Positions 17,848 through 27,601 of a stretch of 64,000 bases of DNA are shown here, in pieces. The DNA comes from Paenibacillus hemerocallicola (GTDB lineage: Bacteria; Bacillota; Bacilli; Paenibacillales; NBRC-103111): the NCBI RefSeq assembly GCF_006265175.1, contig NZ_VDCQ01000010.1:1-64000 (forward strand). The letters run 5' to 3'. A program made the position numbers and the translations under genes. How positions within the stretch are numbered: position 1 is the first letter of the stretch; each line of letters starts with the position of its first letter. The notes beneath the pieces are model-generated. The model did not search any database. It worked only from the letters and a program-made list of their open reading frames with translations, and had not been told where the DNA came from.

Positions 17848-18783
17848 ATGTTTAGAAGTAGACACGGCTGGCCGCCCATTGCCGCACTGATTGTTTTATG
17901 CTTTGTTTTACTGGCAGGCTGCGGAGGCGGAATGACCAACAATAACGCCGGAACGGCATCTCCGGCATCTCCGGCACCGCCAGCCTCGCCGCAGCCGGCA
18001 AAGTCCGGAGCCCCAAAAATCGCCGTCACCTATTTCCCCTACGCCGAGCATTTATTCGCAATCGGACAAGCGGGGGCGGTCAAAGGGGTCGTCGGCTTGA
18101 GCTCCTTGAAGCAATTTTCCGTATACGACCCGTTTCTCCGGGACGGAGCTATAGTCGACCTGGGGGATGAGGCGAATCTGGAAAAAATCATCGCACTGAA
18201 TCCGGATCTCATCATCGCTTCGCAGTTCGACGAGAAAATCGCGGAGCAATTGTCCAAAATCGCCAAAACGGTCACAATCAATACTACCCTCAATTGGCAG
18301 GAGACGATTGTCCAGGTAGCGGCCGTCGTCGGGGAAGAGGCGAAAGCGAAGCAATATATCGACGGCTTCAATAAAAAGGGGAGCGAAATTGCCGCGCTTA
18401 TGGAGCAGTCGGGCCAAAAAGGAAAGACGGCTTTGTTCATCATGCCATGGAAAAAAGGCTTTACGTATTGGAGCGGCTCCCGCATGGCGCTATATTACGA
18501 CAAGCTGGGCTTCAAGCCGTTTGACGGCATGAAAAATACGGGAGAGATCACTCTGGAAGGAATCGCGGAGCTGAATCCCGAGTACATTTTTATCGGCAAG
18601 GATTATACGAATTCCAGCGAGATCACACTGAAAGATCTGGAAACGAATCCGGTATGGCAAGGGCTGAACGCGGTTAAAAACAAAAAAATGTTTGTCGTCG
18701 ATACGGAAATTCTCGGTCCGTTGGCCATGGGCCAATCCAAAGGCCTGGACTACGTGGAGAAGCTGATGAAGGCCGGCAAATAG
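17848..18783 (+). CDS. Iron-siderophore (FecB/FhuD-type) substrate-binding lipoprotein
   Basis: A 311-residue lipoprotein with lipobox LLAGCGG (Cys about 24) and a Pro/Ala/Ser linker, followed by a class III periplasmic-binding fold (KIAVTYFPYAEHLFAIGQAG, LEKIIALNPDLIIASQFDEK, NPVWQGLNAVKNKKMFVVDT). It should capture an iron chelate outside the membrane and deliver it to an FecCD-type permease. No permease or ATPase gene is adjacent, so it must use one encoded elsewhere. GGAGGGTAACAC precedes the ATG and a Fur box overlaps the leader. The exact ligand cannot be read from the sequence. Confidence 0.9.
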   Translation: MFRSRHGWPPIAALIVLCFVLLAGCGGGMTNNNAGTASPASPAPPASPQPAKSGAPKIAVTYFPYAEHLFAIGQAGAVKGVVGLSSLKQFSVYDPFLRDGAIVDLGDEANLEKIIALNPDLIIASQFDEKIAEQLSKIAKTVTINTTLNWQETIVQVAAVVGEEAKAKQYIDGFNKKGSEIAALMEQSGQKGKTALFIMPWKKGFTYWSGSRMALYYDKLGFKPFDGMKNTGEITLEGIAELNPEYIFIGKDYTNSSEITLKDLETNPVWQGLNAVKNKKMFVVDTEILGPLAMGQSKGLDYVEKLMKAGK

Positions 18784-18788
18784 TCGGC

Positions 18789-18840
18789 AAAAGCTCGCGG
18801 CATTTCGATTTTAAAAAAGCTCGCGACATTTCGATTTTAA
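18789..18840 (+). repeat. Perfectly abutting 26-base duplication
   Basis: AAAAGCTCGCGGCATTTCG... at 18789-18814 is repeated at 18815-18840 with one G to A change. It lies just after the lipoprotein gene and is non-coding. Confidence 0.9.
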
Positions 18841-18880
18841 AAAACTGCGGCAGTATGTTCCGCATCCAAATCGGTGGCTC

Positions 18881-19112
18881 TTGACGAGGCGGTGCAACTT
18901 GCTGCCGTAAATAGAGGAACTGGATTCCGCTATTGTCCCATATTCCGTTACACGCTTGAATATAACGGAACCTCCTCCGTTATCTCGAGCTGTCGGGGTG
19001 AAGATGGGGAGTGAACTGCGGAATACCGGAACGGATTTCCTTTATTTTTCAAACAACAGGGAGACCTGGGGCAATAGCGTACGCCAGTTCCGCTATTGGA
19101 TGGATTCCCGTC
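18881..19112 (+). repeat. Interspersed phased-hairpin repeat, copy B
   Basis: Same order of blocks as copy A (TTGACGAGGCGG, AATAGAGGAACTGGATTCCG, TAACGGAACCTCCTCCGTTA, GGAACGGATTTCC, AGTTCCGCTATT). Modules begin at 18917, 18967, 19028 and about 19079 (spacing 50, 61, 51). It occupies most of the gap between the lipoprotein gene and murC. Confidence 0.85.
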
Positions 19113-19191
19113 CCGCAAACGTCCGCGGAGGTACCCAGCCTGTACCGATCATGCGGTACATGCACTTTCCTACGCGAATGATGCTTTCGCA

Positions 19192-19229
19192 AAAAAAAGC
19201 CGCACGACTGTTTCAGTCGTCGGCTTTTT
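19192..19229 (-). terminator. Terminator of the valS-folC-murC operon
   Basis: AGCCG-CACGACTG / CAGTCGT-CGGCT stem with a TTT loop, followed on the minus strand by eight T residues, 20 bases past the murC stop. It has T tracts on both sides and could work in both directions. Confidence 0.9.
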
Positions 19230-19248
19230 GTCATGCAGCGTCGCCCGC

Positions 19249-20640
19249 TCAGCTTTTCCGCTCCGCCAAAGCTTTCGCCAAAGCGTGGGAAACCTTCCAA
19301 ATATCGCCCGCCCCCATCGTCAGCACGAGATCGCCGCCGGCGATGACATGCAGCAAATAATCGGTTATTTCGGCTACGGACGAAATGTATCGGACGTTCT
19401 CGTTGCTGTTGCGCCCGATCAGCTCCACCAATTTCTCCGAGCTGATTCCTTCGATTTGCCGCTCGCCCGCAGGGGAATATATATCGGCAATGATAACCTC
19501 GTCCGCTTCGCCGAACGCTTTGCTGAACTGCTCGAACAAAAAATAAGTGCGCGTATACCTCTGCGGCTGAAAAACGGCGATAATCCGTTTGCCCGTCGCC
19601 TTGGCTGCGCTGATCGTGGCCTGAATTTCCGTCGGATGGTGCGCGTAATCGTCGATAACGAGAATGCCTTCGGTTTCGCCCAGCACTTGAAAGCGGCGCT
19701 TCGCTCCGCGAAACAGCTTGATCGCCGCGGCAAAGTCGGCGAACGGCAGGCCCGCTTCGCGGCAGACGATAAAGGCGGCAAGCGCGTTGTATACGTTGTG
19801 CCGGCCCGGTACGGACAGCTCCAGCGTTCCGAGCGTTTGCCCCTCGTGCTCTACCTCGAACGAGACCCGCCGGTCTCCCAGACGAACGTTCGACGCCGTA
19901 TAATCGGCCGACCATTCCAATCCGTAAGAGATCGAATCGACGGAAACGGAGGCGAGAACTTCCCTGACGTCCGGATCGTCGATACAGACGATCGCCTGCC
20001 CGCCGCCCGTTACCTGGCTCAAAAATTGCGAGTAGGCCTGCTTCAGCTTGCCGAAGTCCCCGTCGTAATTTTCCAGATGGTCGGCTTCGATATTGGTCAC
20101 GATCGCATAGTGCGGCCTATACCGGAGAAACGATCCGTCGCTTTCGTCCGCCTCGGCGACAACGTAATCGCCGCTGCCGGCTTTGGCGTTGCTGCCGACG
20201 TTCATGATTTCCCCGCCGATGATATAGGTCGGATCGAGCCCGCATTCCTCCATGACGAGCGATATCATCGACGTCGTCGTCGTCTTTCCGTGAGCGCCGG
20301 CAACGGCGATCCCTTTGCGCGCCTCCATCAGCTTGGCGAGCATCTGGGAACGGTGGAGAATCGGAATGTTCAAACGCTCGGCCTCGGCGATCTCCACGTT
20401 ATCCTTGGACAGCGCCGTGGAATAAACGACGACGTCAGCTCCCCTTACATGGCTCGCCTCATGCCCGATGAATACTTTCGCACCACCAGCCGCCAGCTTG
20501 TCGGTCAGCTCCTGGCTCGCCAAATCCGATCCCGTCACCGTGTAGCCCATCTCGAGCATCACCTTGGCGATTGCGCTCATTCCGTATCCGCCGATACCGA
20601 TAAAATGCACCTGCTCCGTCGTATTCACGCCCACGATCAC
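19249..20640 (-). CDS. murC: UDP-N-acetylmuramate--L-alanine ligase
   Basis: A 463-residue cytoplasmic Mur ligase that adds L-alanine to UDP-MurNAc using ATP, the first stem-peptide step. The N-terminal Rossmann-like domain opens HFIGIGGYGMSAIA; the ATP loop GAHGKTTTTSMI lies near residue 110; the C-terminal domain has VIDDYAHHPTEI near 315. The ATG overlaps the folC stop by four bases (ATGA), showing translational coupling. It is the last gene of valS-folC-murC, which differs from B. subtilis, where murC is elsewhere. Confidence 0.97.
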   Translation of the reverse strand: MIVGVNTTEQVHFIGIGGYGMSAIAKVMLEMGYTVTGSDLASQELTDKLAAGGAKVFIGHEASHVRGADVVVYSTALSKDNVEIAEAERLNIPILHRSQMLAKLMEARKGIAVAGAHGKTTTTSMISLVMEECGLDPTYIIGGEIMNVGSNAKAGSGDYVVAEADESDGSFLRYRPHYAIVTNIEADHLENYDGDFGKLKQAYSQFLSQVTGGGQAIVCIDDPDVREVLASVSVDSISYGLEWSADYTASNVRLGDRRVSFEVEHEGQTLGTLELSVPGRHNVYNALAAFIVCREAGLPFADFAAAIKLFRGAKRRFQVLGETEGILVIDDYAHHPTEIQATISAAKATGKRIIAVFQPQRYTRTYFLFEQFSKAFGEADEVIIADIYSPAGERQIEGISSEKLVELIGRNSNENVRYISSVAEITDYLLHVIAGGDLVLTMGAGDIWKVSHALAKALAERKS

Positions 20641-22019
20641 CAGCCTTTGTCAGAATCTTTGCGGTACAGCATCCAGGATCGCACGTCGGATATCAAGTAG
20701 AGCGTTCCGGTTACAACCGCGAGATCGTCCGTCCCGGTCCGTTCCGTCAACAGGCCAAGAGCCGTCTTCCAGTTCGGTTCCACGGTAACGTCGATCGTCT
20801 TGTTCAGCTCTCCGAGCGTATTTCGGGCCATTTCGGCCAACGAGTCGGCATCCGCCTTTTTGAAAAAGTCGGGCTCGGTCACGATAAGCGAATCGGCCAG
20901 CGGCAGCAGGTGCCGCAATACGCCCTCGTGCTGTTTCGTAGGCATCATGGCGATCATCAGATGAAGCTTATCGTACCGGTAAATCGAACGAAGCGCCTCG
21001 GCCAGCGTTTCCGCCCCTTCCGGGTTATGAGCGCCGTCCAGCAGCATGCGCGGCGTCCTGCTTACCATCTCGAGCCTGCCGGGCCATTGCGCCGACCGCA
21101 TCCCTTTCCGGAAAGGCTCTTCGTCCATGACGACGGCATAATATTGGCGCAGCACTTCCAGCGTCATCAAGGCGACGGCTGCGTTTTTGAGCTGATGCGC
21201 CCCGTTAAGGGTAATGTCGATCTGCTCGATACGCCGGAAAGGGCCGGTAAAATGAAGCGTTTGCTCATCCAGCTCGGAACGTACCGGCTCATAGTTGAAT
21301 TGATCTTGCATCAAGTAGAGCGTGCTTTTGCGGTCGGCTGCCGCTTTGCGGATCGCCTCTATCGTCTCGGGCTGCTCTACCGCGCTTACGACCGGTACCC
21401 CGGGCTTGATAATCCCCGCTTTTTCCTCGGCTACGGCGGTCAAGCTGTCGCCCAATATTTCCATATGATCGTGGCCGACGTTCGTAATGACCGAGACGAT
21501 CGGAGTGACGACGTTCGTCGAATCGAGCCGCCCGCCGAGTCCGGTTTCCCAGACGACGAAATCGGGATACGTGACTTTGGCGAAATACAGCAGCGCCAGC
21601 ACGGTCGATACTTCGAACATCGTCGGCGCTCCCCATTCGGTCTCGGCGATTTCGTCGAAGATCGGCTTCAATTCGTTGACGAGCCGGACGAGCGATTCGT
21701 CGTCGATATCTTGGCCATTGTATTGGATCCGGTTCTGATAGCGCTCGATAAACGGCGAGGTGAACGTGCCCACGTCATAGCCGCATGCCGTCAGCGTTTT
21801 CGTCAAGAAAGCGCACGTCGATCCTTTGCCGTTCGTCCCTGCGACATGAATGAATTTCAGCCGCCTGTGGGGGTAGCCGAGCTTCTCCATGAACAGCTCC
21901 ATTCGCTTCATGCCGGGACGAATGCCGAATTTCATCCGGCCCGTGATCCAATTCACCGCTTCATCCGCCGTCCGGAAAGCCGATGGTGCCGATTCGGTCG
22001 CTCCATTCATACGTCTCAT
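20637..22019 (-). CDS. folC: Bifunctional folylpolyglutamate synthase/dihydrofolate synthase
   Basis: A 460-residue Mur-ligase-superfamily enzyme adding glutamate to folates. The P-loop HVAGTNGKGSTCAFL lies near residue 61, and the conserved TSPFIERYQNRI, PTMFEVSTVLALLYF, ETGLGGRLDSTN and LLDGAHNPEGAETL blocks follow. It sits 121 bases after valS with no terminator between and overlaps murC. An in-frame ATG three codons into the reading frame has better spacing from AAAGGGATGAG and may be the real start. Confidence 0.96.
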   Translation of the reverse strand: MRRMNGATESAPSAFRTADEAVNWITGRMKFGIRPGMKRMELFMEKLGYPHRRLKFIHVAGTNGKGSTCAFLTKTLTACGYDVGTFTSPFIERYQNRIQYNGQDIDDESLVRLVNELKPIFDEIAETEWGAPTMFEVSTVLALLYFAKVTYPDFVVWETGLGGRLDSTNVVTPIVSVITNVGHDHMEILGDSLTAVAEEKAGIIKPGVPVVSAVEQPETIEAIRKAAADRKSTLYLMQDQFNYEPVRSELDEQTLHFTGPFRRIEQIDITLNGAHQLKNAAVALMTLEVLRQYYAVVMDEEPFRKGMRSAQWPGRLEMVSRTPRMLLDGAHNPEGAETLAEALRSIYRYDKLHLMIAMMPTKQHEGVLRHLLPLADSLIVTEPDFFKKADADSLAEMARNTLGELNKTIDVTVEPNWKTALGLLTERTGTDDLAVVTGTLYLISDVRSWMLYRKDSDKGW

Positions 22020-22140
22020 CCCTTTACTATATGAAATTGGTCCGTGAAATTGTTGGTCATCGGTCTATTTCCGGAAAACGGCCTGCAAAGTCGATCGACT
22101 CCGCAGACCGTTCCGATATAGCCGTCTTTTCGCACGGTGA

Positions 22141-24816
22141 TTATCCTTTTAATTCGGCCAGCCGGGCGAGCACTTTGTCCCGCTTCTCGGCATAGTCGCG
22201 CATTTTCGCCTTTTCTTCCTCGATGACTTTGGCCGGCGCTTTCGCTACGAACCCTTCGTTCGCGAGCTTCTTCTCCACGCGCTCTACTTCGGCATTCAAT
22301 GTCTGCACTTCTTTCTCCAGCCGTGCCAATTCCTGCGAAATGTCGATCAGCCCCGCCAGCGGCAGGAACAGTTCGGCGCCGGTGACGACTGCGGTCATCG
22401 CCTTCTCCGGATGCGCGAGCCCGGTGCCGATCTCCAGGCTGGACGTGTTGCAGAACCGGCGGACGTATTCTTCGTTGCGCTTCAATATCGACAGCGTATC
22501 GTCGCCCGAGGCGCGGACGAGCAGCTCGATTTTTTTGCTCATCGGGACATTCACCTCGGCCCGGATGTTGCGCACCGAGCGGATGATGTCCATAAGCAGA
22601 TTCATTTCGGCGACTGCTTCGGGCGCTTCCCATTTGGCGTCATAGGCTGGCCATTCCGCCAATACGATCGTATCGCCCTCATGCGGCAAATGCTGCCAAA
22701 TTTCTTCGCTGATGAACGGCATGAACGGATGGATCAGCCGCTGCGTCCTGTCCAGCACGTAGGCAAGCACGGACTGCGTCGTTTTCTTGGCGGAGGCGTT
22801 CTCGCCGTACAGCGACAGCTTCGCGATTTCGATATACCAGTCGCACAGATCGTCCCAGATAAAGTTGTACAGCAGCCGACCCGTTTCGCCGAACTCGTAC
22901 TGGTCCATCAACCGGGTCACTTCCGCGGACGTCTCGTTCAACCGGTGCAAAATCCAGCGGTCGGCCGTGCCCAGCTCTCCGCCCAAATCGATATCGGCGG
23001 CCGTAAAGCCTTCCAGGTTCATGAGCGCGAAGCGCGAAGCGTTCCATATTTTGTTCGCGAAATTCCGCGCCTGCTCCACCCGCTCCCAGCGGAAACGCAA
23101 ATCCTGCCCCGGGGTGCTGCTCGTGGACAGCATATACCGCATCGCGTCGGCGCCGTATTTCTCGATGACCTCGAGCGGATCGACCCCGTTGCCGAGCGAT
23201 TTGGACATTTTCCGGCCTTCCGAGTCGCGGACGAGACCGTGAATGAGCACGTCCCGGAACGGATTCTCCCCGGTGAACTCGAGAGAGCTGAAGATCATCC
23301 GCGATACCCAGAAAGGAATAATATCGTAGCCCGTGACAAGCAGGCTTGTCGGGAAATATTTTTTCATATCGGAAGTATCGTCCGGCCAACCGAGCGTGGA
23401 GAACGGCCATAGCGCCGAGCTGAACCACGTGTCGAGCACGTCCTCTTCCCGCTTCAAGTGCGCGCTTCCGCAATGCGAGCATTGCGTGGCGTCCTCCCGC
23501 GACACCGTAATGCTTTCGCAATCGTCGCAATACCAGGCCGGAATGCGATGTCCCCACCATAGCTGGCGGGAAATGCACCAGTCGCGGACGTTTTCCATCC
23601 ATTGCAAATACGTTTTCTCGAAACGGTCCGGCACGAAGTTGACGCCCTCGCCCGATTTCTGCTTATCGATCGCCGCTTTCGCCAGCGGCTCCATGCGGAC
23701 GAACCATTGCGTGGACAGGAAGGGCTCTACTACCGCTCCGGTGCGCTCGCTGTGGCCTACTTGATGGACATGCTCCTCGATTTGCAGCAGGACTCCCTGC
23801 TCCTTCAAATCCTGTACAAGCTTTTTGCGGCATTCGAATCGATCCATTCCTTGGTAAGGACCGGCGTTCGCGTTCATGACCCCGGATTCGTCCATGACGA
23901 GAATTTGCGGCAATCGGTGACGTTCGCCGACCTCGAAGTCGTTCGGGTCGTGCGCCGGCGTAATTTTCACTGCCCCGCTGCCGAATTCCTTGTCCACATA
24001 CTCGTCGGCAACTACGGGGATTTCCCGGCCGATTACGGGAAGCACGAGCATTTTGCCGATCAGATCGCGATAACGCTCGTCTTCGGGATGTACGGCCACC
24101 GCCGTATCTCCCAGCATCGTTTCCGGACGCGTAGTAGCTACGGTAATATGTCCGCTTCCGTCCTTGAGCGGGTATTGCAGATGGTACAGGCCGCCCTGCA
24201 CTTCCTTATGCTCGACCTCGATATCGGATAACGCCGTCCGCGCCGCCGGATCCCAGTTAATAATCCGGTTGCCGCGGTAGATGAGCCCTTTCTCGTACAG
24301 CTTGACGAATACTTCGCGCACCGCCCGGGACAGCCCTTCATCGAGGGTGAACCGTTCCCGGGAGTAATCTAGCGAGAAGCCGACTTTCGCCCATTGCTCG
24401 TGGATCGTGCCCGCGTACAGCTCTTTCCACTCCCACACTTTTTCCAGAAACGCTTCCCTTCCCAGATCGTGGCGCGAGACGCCTTCGCCGCGCAGCTTCT
24501 GCTCCACCTTCGTCTGCGTGGAAATGCCCGCGTGGTCCGTACCCGGCAGCCATAAAGCGTCGAACCCCTGCATCCGCTTCATGCGCGTCATAATGTCCTG
24601 CAGCGTGCAATCGAGCGCATGGCCGATATGAAGCATCCCCGTCACGTTCGGGGGCGGGATGACGATCGTGTAAGGAATGGCATCCGGACGTTTGCCTGCC
24701 GCGAATACGTTATTTTCCAGCCAGTAAGCGTACCATTTGGCTTCCGCCGATTTCGGGTCGTACGTCGTCGGCATGGATACCGACGGCTGTTTTGTGGTGT
24801 CCTGAATTTCCGTCAT
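22141..24816 (-). CDS. valS: Valyl-tRNA synthetase
   Basis: An 891-residue class I synthetase charging tRNA-Val. The HIGH motif is in [15 protein letters not shown] (about residue 50) and the KMSKS loop in [12 protein letters not shown] (about 525). A CP1 editing domain lies between them and a C-terminal coiled coil runs over the last 70 residues ([20 protein letters not shown]). The ATG at 24814-24816 is chosen because GGGAGGT stands at the right distance. Expression is controlled by the T-box leader upstream, so it should rise when tRNA-Val is uncharged. Confidence 0.98.
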   Translation of the reverse strand: MTEIQDTTKQPSVSMPTTYDPKSAEAKWYAYWLENNVFAAGKRPDAIPYTIVIPPPNVTGMLHIGHALDCTLQDIMTRMKRMQGFDALWLPGTDHAGISTQTKVEQKLRGEGVSRHDLGREAFLEKVWEWKELYAGTIHEQWAKVGFSLDYSRERFTLDEGLSRAVREVFVKLYEKGLIYRGNRIINWDPAARTALSDIEVEHKEVQGGLYHLQYPLKDGSGHITVATTRPETMLGDTAVAVHPEDERYRDLIGKMLVLPVIGREIPVVADEYVDKEFGSGAVKITPAHDPNDFEVGERHRLPQILVMDESGVMNANAGPYQGMDRFECRKKLVQDLKEQGVLLQIEEHVHQVGHSERTGAVVEPFLSTQWFVRMEPLAKAAIDKQKSGEGVNFVPDRFEKTYLQWMENVRDWCISRQLWWGHRIPAWYCDDCESITVSREDATQCSHCGSAHLKREEDVLDTWFSSALWPFSTLGWPDDTSDMKKYFPTSLLVTGYDIIPFWVSRMIFSSLEFTGENPFRDVLIHGLVRDSEGRKMSKSLGNGVDPLEVIEKYGADAMRYMLSTSSTPGQDLRFRWERVEQARNFANKIWNASRFALMNLEGFTAADIDLGGELGTADRWILHRLNETSAEVTRLMDQYEFGETGRLLYNFIWDDLCDWYIEIAKLSLYGENASAKKTTQSVLAYVLDRTQRLIHPFMPFISEEIWQHLPHEGDTIVLAEWPAYDAKWEAPEAVAEMNLLMDIIRSVRNIRAEVNVPMSKKIELLVRASGDDTLSILKRNEEYVRRFCNTSSLEIGTGLAHPEKAMTAVVTGAELFLPLAGLIDISQELARLEKEVQTLNAEVERVEKKLANEGFVAKAPAKVIEEEKAKMRDYAEKRDKVLARLAELKG

Positions 24817-24867
24817 GAGCAATTACCTCCCGGTTTGATTCCGCCGCCTCGTCGTAGCGCGGCCCGT

Positions 24868-25275
24868 AGAAAGAAAACAAAAAAAGCCTTTCGCCGCAAA
24901 GGACGAAAGGCATTGCTTCCGTGGTACCACCTTCATTCCGCGCCGGTCCACAGGGCCAAAGCGCGACACTCGAGCAAATAACGGCTGCGGCCGGCCGGCT
25001 GACATGCGGATGTCCCGTATCCGCGTGTGGCGGCGTTACGGAGCGACCGACAGTTCCGGCGACTCGGGGGCGACTTCGACAGTTACATCCTGCGGAACCT
25101 CACAGCGACTAGCGGTCCGCTCTCTGAAGGGTTGGCTGCCTACTACTCCCTTTCAAAGTCTTTGAGTATGGATCGTTCCCCATATCCGACTTCACTTTTT
25201 GGGATACGATTTTGGGGCTCCCCGTAAAGTATTTGGAATAAGCAATAAAGCTTCGCTCCACTTTATAGGGATTTA
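24868..25275 (-). promoter_or_regulatory. T-box riboswitch leader of valS
   Basis: The minus strand carries the T-box sequence GAAGGTGGTACCACGGAAGC (24916-24936) followed at once by an intrinsic terminator, the classical antiterminator/terminator switch. Further upstream AGAGAGCGG and AGTAGTAGG segments match the conserved Stem I region of T-box leaders. Uncharged tRNA-Val should pair its acceptor end with the T-box bulge and allow readthrough. The specifier should be a valine codon; GUC triplets occur in the expected area, but I cannot fix the fold by eye. Confidence 0.92.
24878..24914 (-). terminator. Regulated terminator of the T-box leader
   Basis: Minus strand GCCTTTCG / CGAAAGGC stem followed by seven T residues, placed directly after the T-box sequence. 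Confidence 0.9.
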
Positions 25276-25281
25276 TACACT

Positions 25282-25310
25282 ATATTAAACATTTTGGACG
25301 ATGCAGTCAA
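25282..25310 (-). promoter_or_regulatory. Promoter of valS-folC-murC
   Basis: Minus strand TTGACT, 17-base spacer, TAATAT. Transcription from about 25275 gives a leader of about 400 bases, normal for a T-box. Confidence 0.8.
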
Positions 25311-25648
25311 TGAGCCTTCCGTTTAAACATTCGAACGCACCGGCATTCACGCTCGGTTTCGTGGCGATAGCTCCGTATTCAATCCCGCCTGATCATTTGT
25401 TTCACGACAAAGACGCTTACCGCGATCAACGCCGTTATCCATAGTGCCTGATAAACCGAGCGAACCGTCGGTGACAATCGGCACGCCTCCGTTCGTACGC
25501 GTTTTTCCGTATAGCATCAGCATATCCAAAGGACGGGGGTTCATACACTTGAAGTAAGGAGCCTTATGGGGAAATTCTTCATACACTGTTTCCGACAACC
25601 GGGCTGGCGATAGGCCGGATCGATTTTAAAAAACGGGGTGAAACGTTC

Positions 25649-25813
25649 ATGGACAAATGGTGGTGGAAAATCCGGTATACCGTCAAAGGAGTCATATTCC
25701 CGCTCATATGCATACAGTTCGTGCGGACACTGCTGCTTCCGACAGGGCTGGACGTCTTTATTTTGTTCGGGCTATTCTTGATCTACCTCGGATTTTTGTT
25801 AGAAGTATATTGA
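25649..25813 (+). CDS. Small (54-residue) membrane protein of unknown function
   Basis: Opens MDKWWWKIRYTVKGVIF and ends LGFLLEVY. It has two predicted membrane segments (about 14-30 and 36-52) joined by a short PTGLD turn. GGGGTG lies eight bases before the ATG. The WWW-containing start, basic N-terminus and clean stop make it look like a real small envelope protein rather than a chance frame. It is a lone plus-strand gene between valS and spoVID, followed at once by a phased repeat element. No function recognised. Confidence 0.7.
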   Translation: MDKWWWKIRYTVKGVIFPLICIQFVRTLLLPTGLDVFILFGLFLIYLGFLLEVY

Positions 25814-25852
25814 CACTGCGCAGTTCCAGGAGTTCGCATCCTTGCAGGAAAC

Positions 25853-26120
25853 GGAACGAAAAGTTCCGCTATTGCTCTTCATCGCGTCGAAAAAGGGCCG
25901 TAACGGAACAATTCGTTCCTGTATTCCACTCAGCAACCCGTTCTACAGCCTTTTTTCGGCCATTAGCGGAACTTTTCATTCCGTTTGGGCCTGCTCACTC
26001 TCGGCTTCATAAAAGAACGATTTGTTCCCCTCGCCGTCGAATAGAGGAACTCGTCGTTCCTGATCCCGATCGCTCCCCCTCATCGAGGCGCTCCACCAGA
26101 GGAACGGCTTTTCGTTGCTC
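25853..26120 (+). repeat. Interspersed phased-hairpin repeat, copy D
   Basis: Six short inverted modules such as GGAACGAAAAGTTCC, GGAACAATTCGTTCC, GGAACTTTTCATTCC and GGAACTCGTCGTTCC. They begin at 25853, 25905, 25968, 26014, 26046 and 26101 (spacing 52, 63, 46, 32, 55). The flanking bases (AATAGAGGAAC, GTTCCGCTATT) are the same as in copies A-C. This covers most of the gap between the small gene and spoVID. Confidence 0.8.
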
Positions 26121-26152
26121 GGTCCGAGAGTTTACAAATCGTATAACGTTCA

Positions 26153-26197
26153 AAAGACGCGTCACCGGAAGCCTGGGCTTATCGGGACGCGTCTTTA
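26153..26197 (-). terminator. Terminator of spoVID
   Basis: AAAGACGCGTC / GACGCGTCTTT perfect stem with a 22-base loop, T residues at its 3' side, 16 bases after the spoVID stop; it could act in both directions. Confidence 0.75.
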
Positions 26198-26212
26198 TGA
26201 TGTTCACGGGGT

Positions 26213-27451
26213 TCAAGGGATGTAAATAACTTGGCCTTCCGTTACCTCTTGATCGCTCAAGCTGTTGTACAGGCGGATTTCCTGGGGCTTACGGTCATAC
26301 TTCTTCGCGATGGACTCGACGGTATCGTCCTTATGTACGATGCACAGCCTCACTTTCCGGAACTGCTGCTCTTCGTTCGCGGACAAGAACAAGTTTTTCC
26401 ATTCCAGCACATCATTGGCGCCAGTCTCGGCAACGGGCTCCGGAACGGGTTCGCTTCGGAATCCCCTGCCCTGCCGGCCGGTGCTTTGCGAAGCATGAGC
26501 GGGCGGGGACGGATTGCGGTATTCGTCGCTCTTGCTCAAATACGATTTCAGATCGAACGGCTGGCCGCCATCCGGCTTTTTGCTGCCGAAGGCGATCTTC
26601 ATCTCGCCCTTATCCGGGTCTTCCGGGACGGAAGCTTCAAGCGCTTCGGCCGATTCCGTCGCACCGGTCGTTTTGTTCGCTTCCGCCGAATCGTTATCGT
26701 ATTGAGCCAATGCCTCGTAATCCTCGAAATTGCCCTCCGGCAGCTCGTCGCGTTTTTTCTCGGTTTTGTAGCTTGCCGCAACGGTCGCGGTCGGCTGGGC
26801 TTCGGTTCTATCCGGCTGTCCTCCGATTCCGTGCCACCCGGTTTTCCCTTGCGGCTCGGCTTCTTCCTGAGGCTCGTTTTGTTCCTTGAGCTCGGCCTCC
26901 TTCGACGGTTCCGCTTCCTCCTGAGACTCGATTTCAGGCTGAGGCTCCGCGCTGGCCAACTGCTCGGTTCTGTCCGTCGCCTCCGTTACCCAGACCGGAA
27001 TAGACGACTCGTCTGCCCTGGCCGGCTCATGCACGAACAAAACCTCTTCCTCATCCTGCCATGCCGCCGAATTGCCCGACAACATCTCGATGCCGTTCAA
27101 GGTTAGCACGCCGGTTACGTTTAGACTGCGCGGAGATAGCAAATCGATGTCGAAGTTTTCAATATCGACCGAAATGTCGTCCACACTGCGAATCCGATTG
27201 ATCGGCAGCGTAATTTCTACCGGAATCGTATGCTCGAGCGATTTCGTCTCGCGCGAATCGCCGTCCGCTTGTCCCGAATAGGTTCCGACCAACAACAGGC
27301 ATCCTTTCACGATCGCTTGATCCCCTTCGACGGCGACCCGGATTTGCGGGGTGAGCTCGACCTCGTCCAACTCGTAAATGGCGGACACCTCTTCCGGCAA
27401 ATGAACGCGTTCGTAAATATCGAAGCGCAGACCGGGCTGCTGTTCGCTCAC
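26213..27451 (-). CDS. spoVID: Spore coat morphogenetic protein with C-terminal LysM
   Basis: A 412-residue protein. The N-terminal 150 residues (LRFDIYERVHLPEEVSAIYE, ELTPQIRVAVEGDQAIVKGC) match the SpoVID N-terminal beta domain that in B. subtilis recruits coat proteins and encases the forespore. A long acidic, Glu/Gln-rich low-complexity middle (about 170-340) follows. The last 50 residues are a LysM motif (CIVHKDDTVESIAKKYDRKP ... IRLYNSLSDQ). It lies directly upstream of the valS T-box on the same strand, as in B. subtilis. The start is a GTG with GGAGGAATTACC before it. Upstream at about 27510 CATATAAATT resembles a mother-cell (sigma-E) -10 element, but no good -35 is seen. Confidence 0.88.
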   Translation of the reverse strand: MSEQQPGLRFDIYERVHLPEEVSAIYELDEVELTPQIRVAVEGDQAIVKGCLLLVGTYSGQADGDSRETKSLEHTIPVEITLPINRIRSVDDISVDIENFDIDLLSPRSLNVTGVLTLNGIEMLSGNSAAWQDEEEVLFVHEPARADESSIPVWVTEATDRTEQLASAEPQPEIESQEEAEPSKEAELKEQNEPQEEAEPQGKTGWHGIGGQPDRTEAQPTATVAASYKTEKKRDELPEGNFEDYEALAQYDNDSAEANKTTGATESAEALEASVPEDPDKGEMKIAFGSKKPDGGQPFDLKSYLSKSDEYRNPSPPAHASQSTGRQGRGFRSEPVPEPVAETGANDVLEWKNLFLSANEEQQFRKVRLCIVHKDDTVESIAKKYDRKPQEIRLYNSLSDQEVTEGQVIYIP

Positions 27452-27601
27452 GGTAATTCCTCCTTCCGTAACGTCCTGCCTTGGTAGTTTGTCAAGACCG
27501 TTCTATAAATTTATATGGACGAAGGAAAGAGAGCATGACACGTTTTTTTGAAAAATAGCAATCCGCACCGTATTTATTAGATTCAAGCTTGTTCGAAAAG
27601 C

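Noticed and set aside
25347-25598. 83-codon minus-strand frame between valS and the small membrane gene
   Set aside because: No ribosome site, no recognisable composition or motif; likely chance.
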